Below are positions 5,963-7,155 of a DNA stretch of 7,155 nucleotides, in pieces. Source of the DNA: an uncultured Chitinophagaceae bacterium (GTDB lineage: Bacteria; Bacteroidota; Bacteroidia; Chitinophagales; Chitinophagaceae); assembly GCA_946885335.1 (NCBI GenBank), contig CAMPGG010000178.1:1-7155 (forward strand). Reading direction: 5' to 3'. The notes under the pieces are model-generated. The model saw only the letters and a program-made list of their open reading frames with translations. It did not search any database and was not told where the DNA came from. A program made the position numbers and the translations under genes. Positions within the stretch are counted from its first letter, which is position 1. Each line of letters starts with the position of its first letter.

Positions 5963-6022
5963 ACAATTATTTGATGGGTTATTTCATAAATCTGGTTTCC
6001 GAATATGAGCAAAAATAATTGT
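5963..6022. repeat. Inverted repeat, 10-base arms
   Basis: ACAATTATTT at 5963-5972 is the exact reverse complement of AAATAATTGT at 6013-6022, with 40 bases between. It lies in the gap between the AcpH-like gene and the DUF2911 operon. The arms are AT-only apart from one C:G pair and no T tract marks a terminator, so it may be a weak operator-like element or chance. Confidence 0.3.
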
Positions 6023-6061
6023 TAAACGTTGCATTTTGGTTCCCTGGTAAATTCGTTCCGG

Positions 6062-6643
6062 TTATGATTTAATTTTTTCTTTTGCAAACAGTTTTAATTC
6101 AGGGAAAAATATCTGGTAACATTCCCGCAGCGATTCATAATGCTTTTCAAAATATTTAAATGCCGTATCACTTTCTGTTAAATAAGCAGCCCGGTTTACC
6201 AATCCATGAAAACTACGGTCAATGGCCCACCGGTGCCTGTAATTTGATAACCAGTCATGCTGCTTCATATATGGAAACATCATTTGAAATTTTACCGGGA
6301 ACTGTTCATTGTAACCTTCCAAAATTTGATAAGTATTTTGCGAAAAGGTAAAAAGCGAAGTTTCGTTAAATTCATTTTCATCGAGGGCGAGGAAATGATC
6401 ATATACCACATCAACAAAAGCACCTGCATATAATCCATAAGCAGGTTTAAAAAATTTCATGGCTGTTTTGGTTACAGGGTGCTGATCTGTAAAAGTATCT
6501 ATTGCCCGGTGCAACATGATACCTTTTAATATACCAGGCTCATAATCAAATTTTTTTCGCCCTTTCACATAATCACTGATCATATTTCCCAGTAAAATTT
6601 CCGGATCGTTAAATGAAAGATATGCGTGTGCCAGGTAATTCAT
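6062..6643 (-). CDS. acpH: ACP phosphodiesterase (AcpH/DUF479) family protein
   Basis: AcpH removes the 4'-phosphopantetheine arm from holo-acyl carrier protein in the cytoplasm, giving apo-ACP. The protein matches that family over its whole length of 193 residues from the chosen start. It opens with MNYLAHAYLSF, the usual N-terminus, followed by LLGNMISDYVKG (17-28), GIMLHRAIDTFTDQHP (41-56) and VDVVYDHFLA (77-86). The His and Asp residues in these blocks (His6, Asp24, His45, Asp49, Asp53, Asp78, Asp82, His83) are the likely metal and catalytic ligands of this HD-like fold. An ATG at 6670 would add nine residues (MRNSYLHQA) without family counterpart, so 6643 is preferred; neither start has a clear Shine-Dalgarno. 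Many Bacteroidota members are assigned only by homology, so activity on ACP is inferred. The gene is 179 bases upstream of the DUF2911 operon on the same strand, with no recognisable terminator between. Confidence 0.83.
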   Translation of the reverse strand: MNYLAHAYLSFNDPEILLGNMISDYVKGRKKFDYEPGILKGIMLHRAIDTFTDQHPVTKTAMKFFKPAYGLYAGAFVDVVYDHFLALDENEFNETSLFTFSQNTYQILEGYNEQFPVKFQMMFPYMKQHDWLSNYRHRWAIDRSFHGLVNRAAYLTESDTAFKYFEKHYESLRECYQIFFPELKLFAKEKIKS

Positions 6644-6974
6644 AGCCTGATGAAGATAAGAATTACGCATAATGCATGCTTAAAGGCAAGGAAAAAAATA
6701 ATCTGTCTTATATATTTTCACGCATACATGCCATTAAATAATACAGCATCCGAAAAATTTTTAAAAAAAATTTTATACCTCTTTGTGGTAACGTTTTCGG
6801 ACAAGTGGTTATTAAAAATGTTCACTGGTAAAAATTTCCTGCCTTGTGTTAATACCGCTTAACAATCATTTCCACCGGTCATAATTAGCTTGTACCAGCC
6901 TGTAACCCGGAATATCTTTGGTGCGTCATACTTACAAACAATCAAAAAATAACCAACCAATAAAAAAAACAATT
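6644..6974. other. 331-base intergenic region before the last gene
   Basis: This gap separates the minus-strand AcpH-like gene from the + strand secreted-protein gene, so it should hold both promoters. The right-hand promoter is clear (6890-6920). On the minus strand no complete TTG/TAnnTTTG pair was found. A + strand ORF crosses the region (up to 6862), but it overlaps the AcpH gene, has no recognisable domain, and looks spurious. The stretch 6755-6777 is nearly pure A and T. Confidence 0.7.
6890..6920 (+). promoter_or_regulatory. Promoter of the final secreted-protein gene
   Basis: TTG at 6890-6892, 20 bases, then TATCTTTG at 6913-6920: both elements of the Bacteroidota consensus are exact and the spacing is ideal. 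Transcription should begin near 6926, giving a leader of about 48 bases that is strikingly A-rich and lacks a Shine-Dalgarno, as is usual in this phylum. This is the best promoter match in the window. Confidence 0.65.
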
Positions 6975-7155
6975 ATGAAAAAGATTTTAATGGCCGTGGC
7001 AGTTTTCCTTACCATAACAACCGGAACTGCATTTGCTAACACTACAGAAGTAAACCCAAAAGTTATCAAAGCTTTTAATACAGCCTTTGTTTCAGTTGAT
7101 GATGTTACCTGGACTACAGGCAGTGACTTTTATAAAGCATCCTTTACTTATAACA
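6975..7155 (+). CDS. Small secreted protein, PepSY-like type, N-terminal part only
   Basis: The window ends 60 codons into this gene, so only its N-terminus is visible. MKKILMAVAVFLTITTG starts a clear Sec signal peptide with a likely AFA cleavage site before Asn22. The mature part begins NTTEVNPKVIKAFNTAFVSV and continues DDVTWTTGSDFYKASF. This 'lysine-helix, then V-x-W-x-x-x-x-x-x-Y-x-A-x-F' pattern recalls small periplasmic PepSY-like proteins common in Chitinophagaceae and relatives, whose function is not known. The assignment rests on about 38 mature residues and is tentative. The start is supported by the signal peptide directly following it and by the upstream promoter with an A-rich leader. 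Confidence 0.72.
   Translation, partial: MKKILMAVAVFLTITTGTAFANTTEVNPKVIKAFNTAFVSVDDVTWTTGSDFYKASFTYN

Noticed and set aside
6644..6670. Longer N-terminus for the AcpH-like protein starting at 6670
   Set aside because: It adds nine residues before MNYLAHAYLS, where family members normally begin, and has no better ribosome-binding signal.
6626..6862. A 78-codon + strand ORF across the gap right of the AcpH-like gene
   Set aside because: Its first part is antisense to the AcpH-like N-terminus, it has no recognisable domain or promoter, and much of its sequence is AT low-complexity. A shorter start at 6728 is no better.

Overview
This AT-rich window most likely comes from a Bacteroidota chromosome, probably near Chitinophagaceae. 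The evidence is two DUF2911 proteins, a secreted protein with a CarboxypepD_reg-like domain, an LpxD-type acyltransferase, little Shine-Dalgarno sequence before most genes, and several upstream boxes of the Bacteroidota type TAnnTTTG. It looks mostly like housekeeping and envelope chromosome. I see no insertion sequence, prophage, CRISPR array, tRNA or rRNA. The lineage is an inference from gene content; no marker gene is present.

Left part (84-3147, + strand): a complete 3-hydroxyacyl-CoA dehydrogenase, then an extended-type short-chain dehydrogenase/epimerase, then, 27 bases on, a secreted CarboxypepD_reg-like protein with a large uncharacterised C-terminal region. The last gene runs tail-to-tail into, and overlaps by 13 bases, a minus-strand LpxD-like acyltransferase (3135-4088). 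That protein keeps the LpxD fold and the catalytic His but differs at two other positions expected to matter for substrate handling.

Middle (4089-4668): 580 bases without a convincing protein gene, but not empty. They hold a minus-strand promoter-like box for the LpxD-like gene, two oppositely oriented DnaA-box consensus sequences beside a very AT-rich tract, and a + strand unit of promoter-like sequence, stem-loop and textbook intrinsic terminator. A second terminator faces it and ends the minus-strand operon to the right. The + strand terminator has no annotated gene to serve, so it is the best hint of an undescribed small RNA (or a 23-residue ORF) here.

Right part: a two-gene minus-strand operon of DUF2911 paralogs (5882 to 4669), the first with a Sec signal peptide and the second with a lipoprotein signal. 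Next is a minus-strand ACP phosphodiesterase (AcpH/DUF479) family gene. At the right edge is the start of a small secreted protein on the + strand, behind the best promoter match in the window.

The genes do not form one obvious pathway. Acyl-CoA/acyl-ACP chemistry (the dehydrogenase, the LpxD-like protein, the AcpH-like protein) and exported envelope proteins (the CarboxypepD_reg-like protein, both DUF2911 proteins, the final partial gene) recur, but I infer no shared pathway from that.
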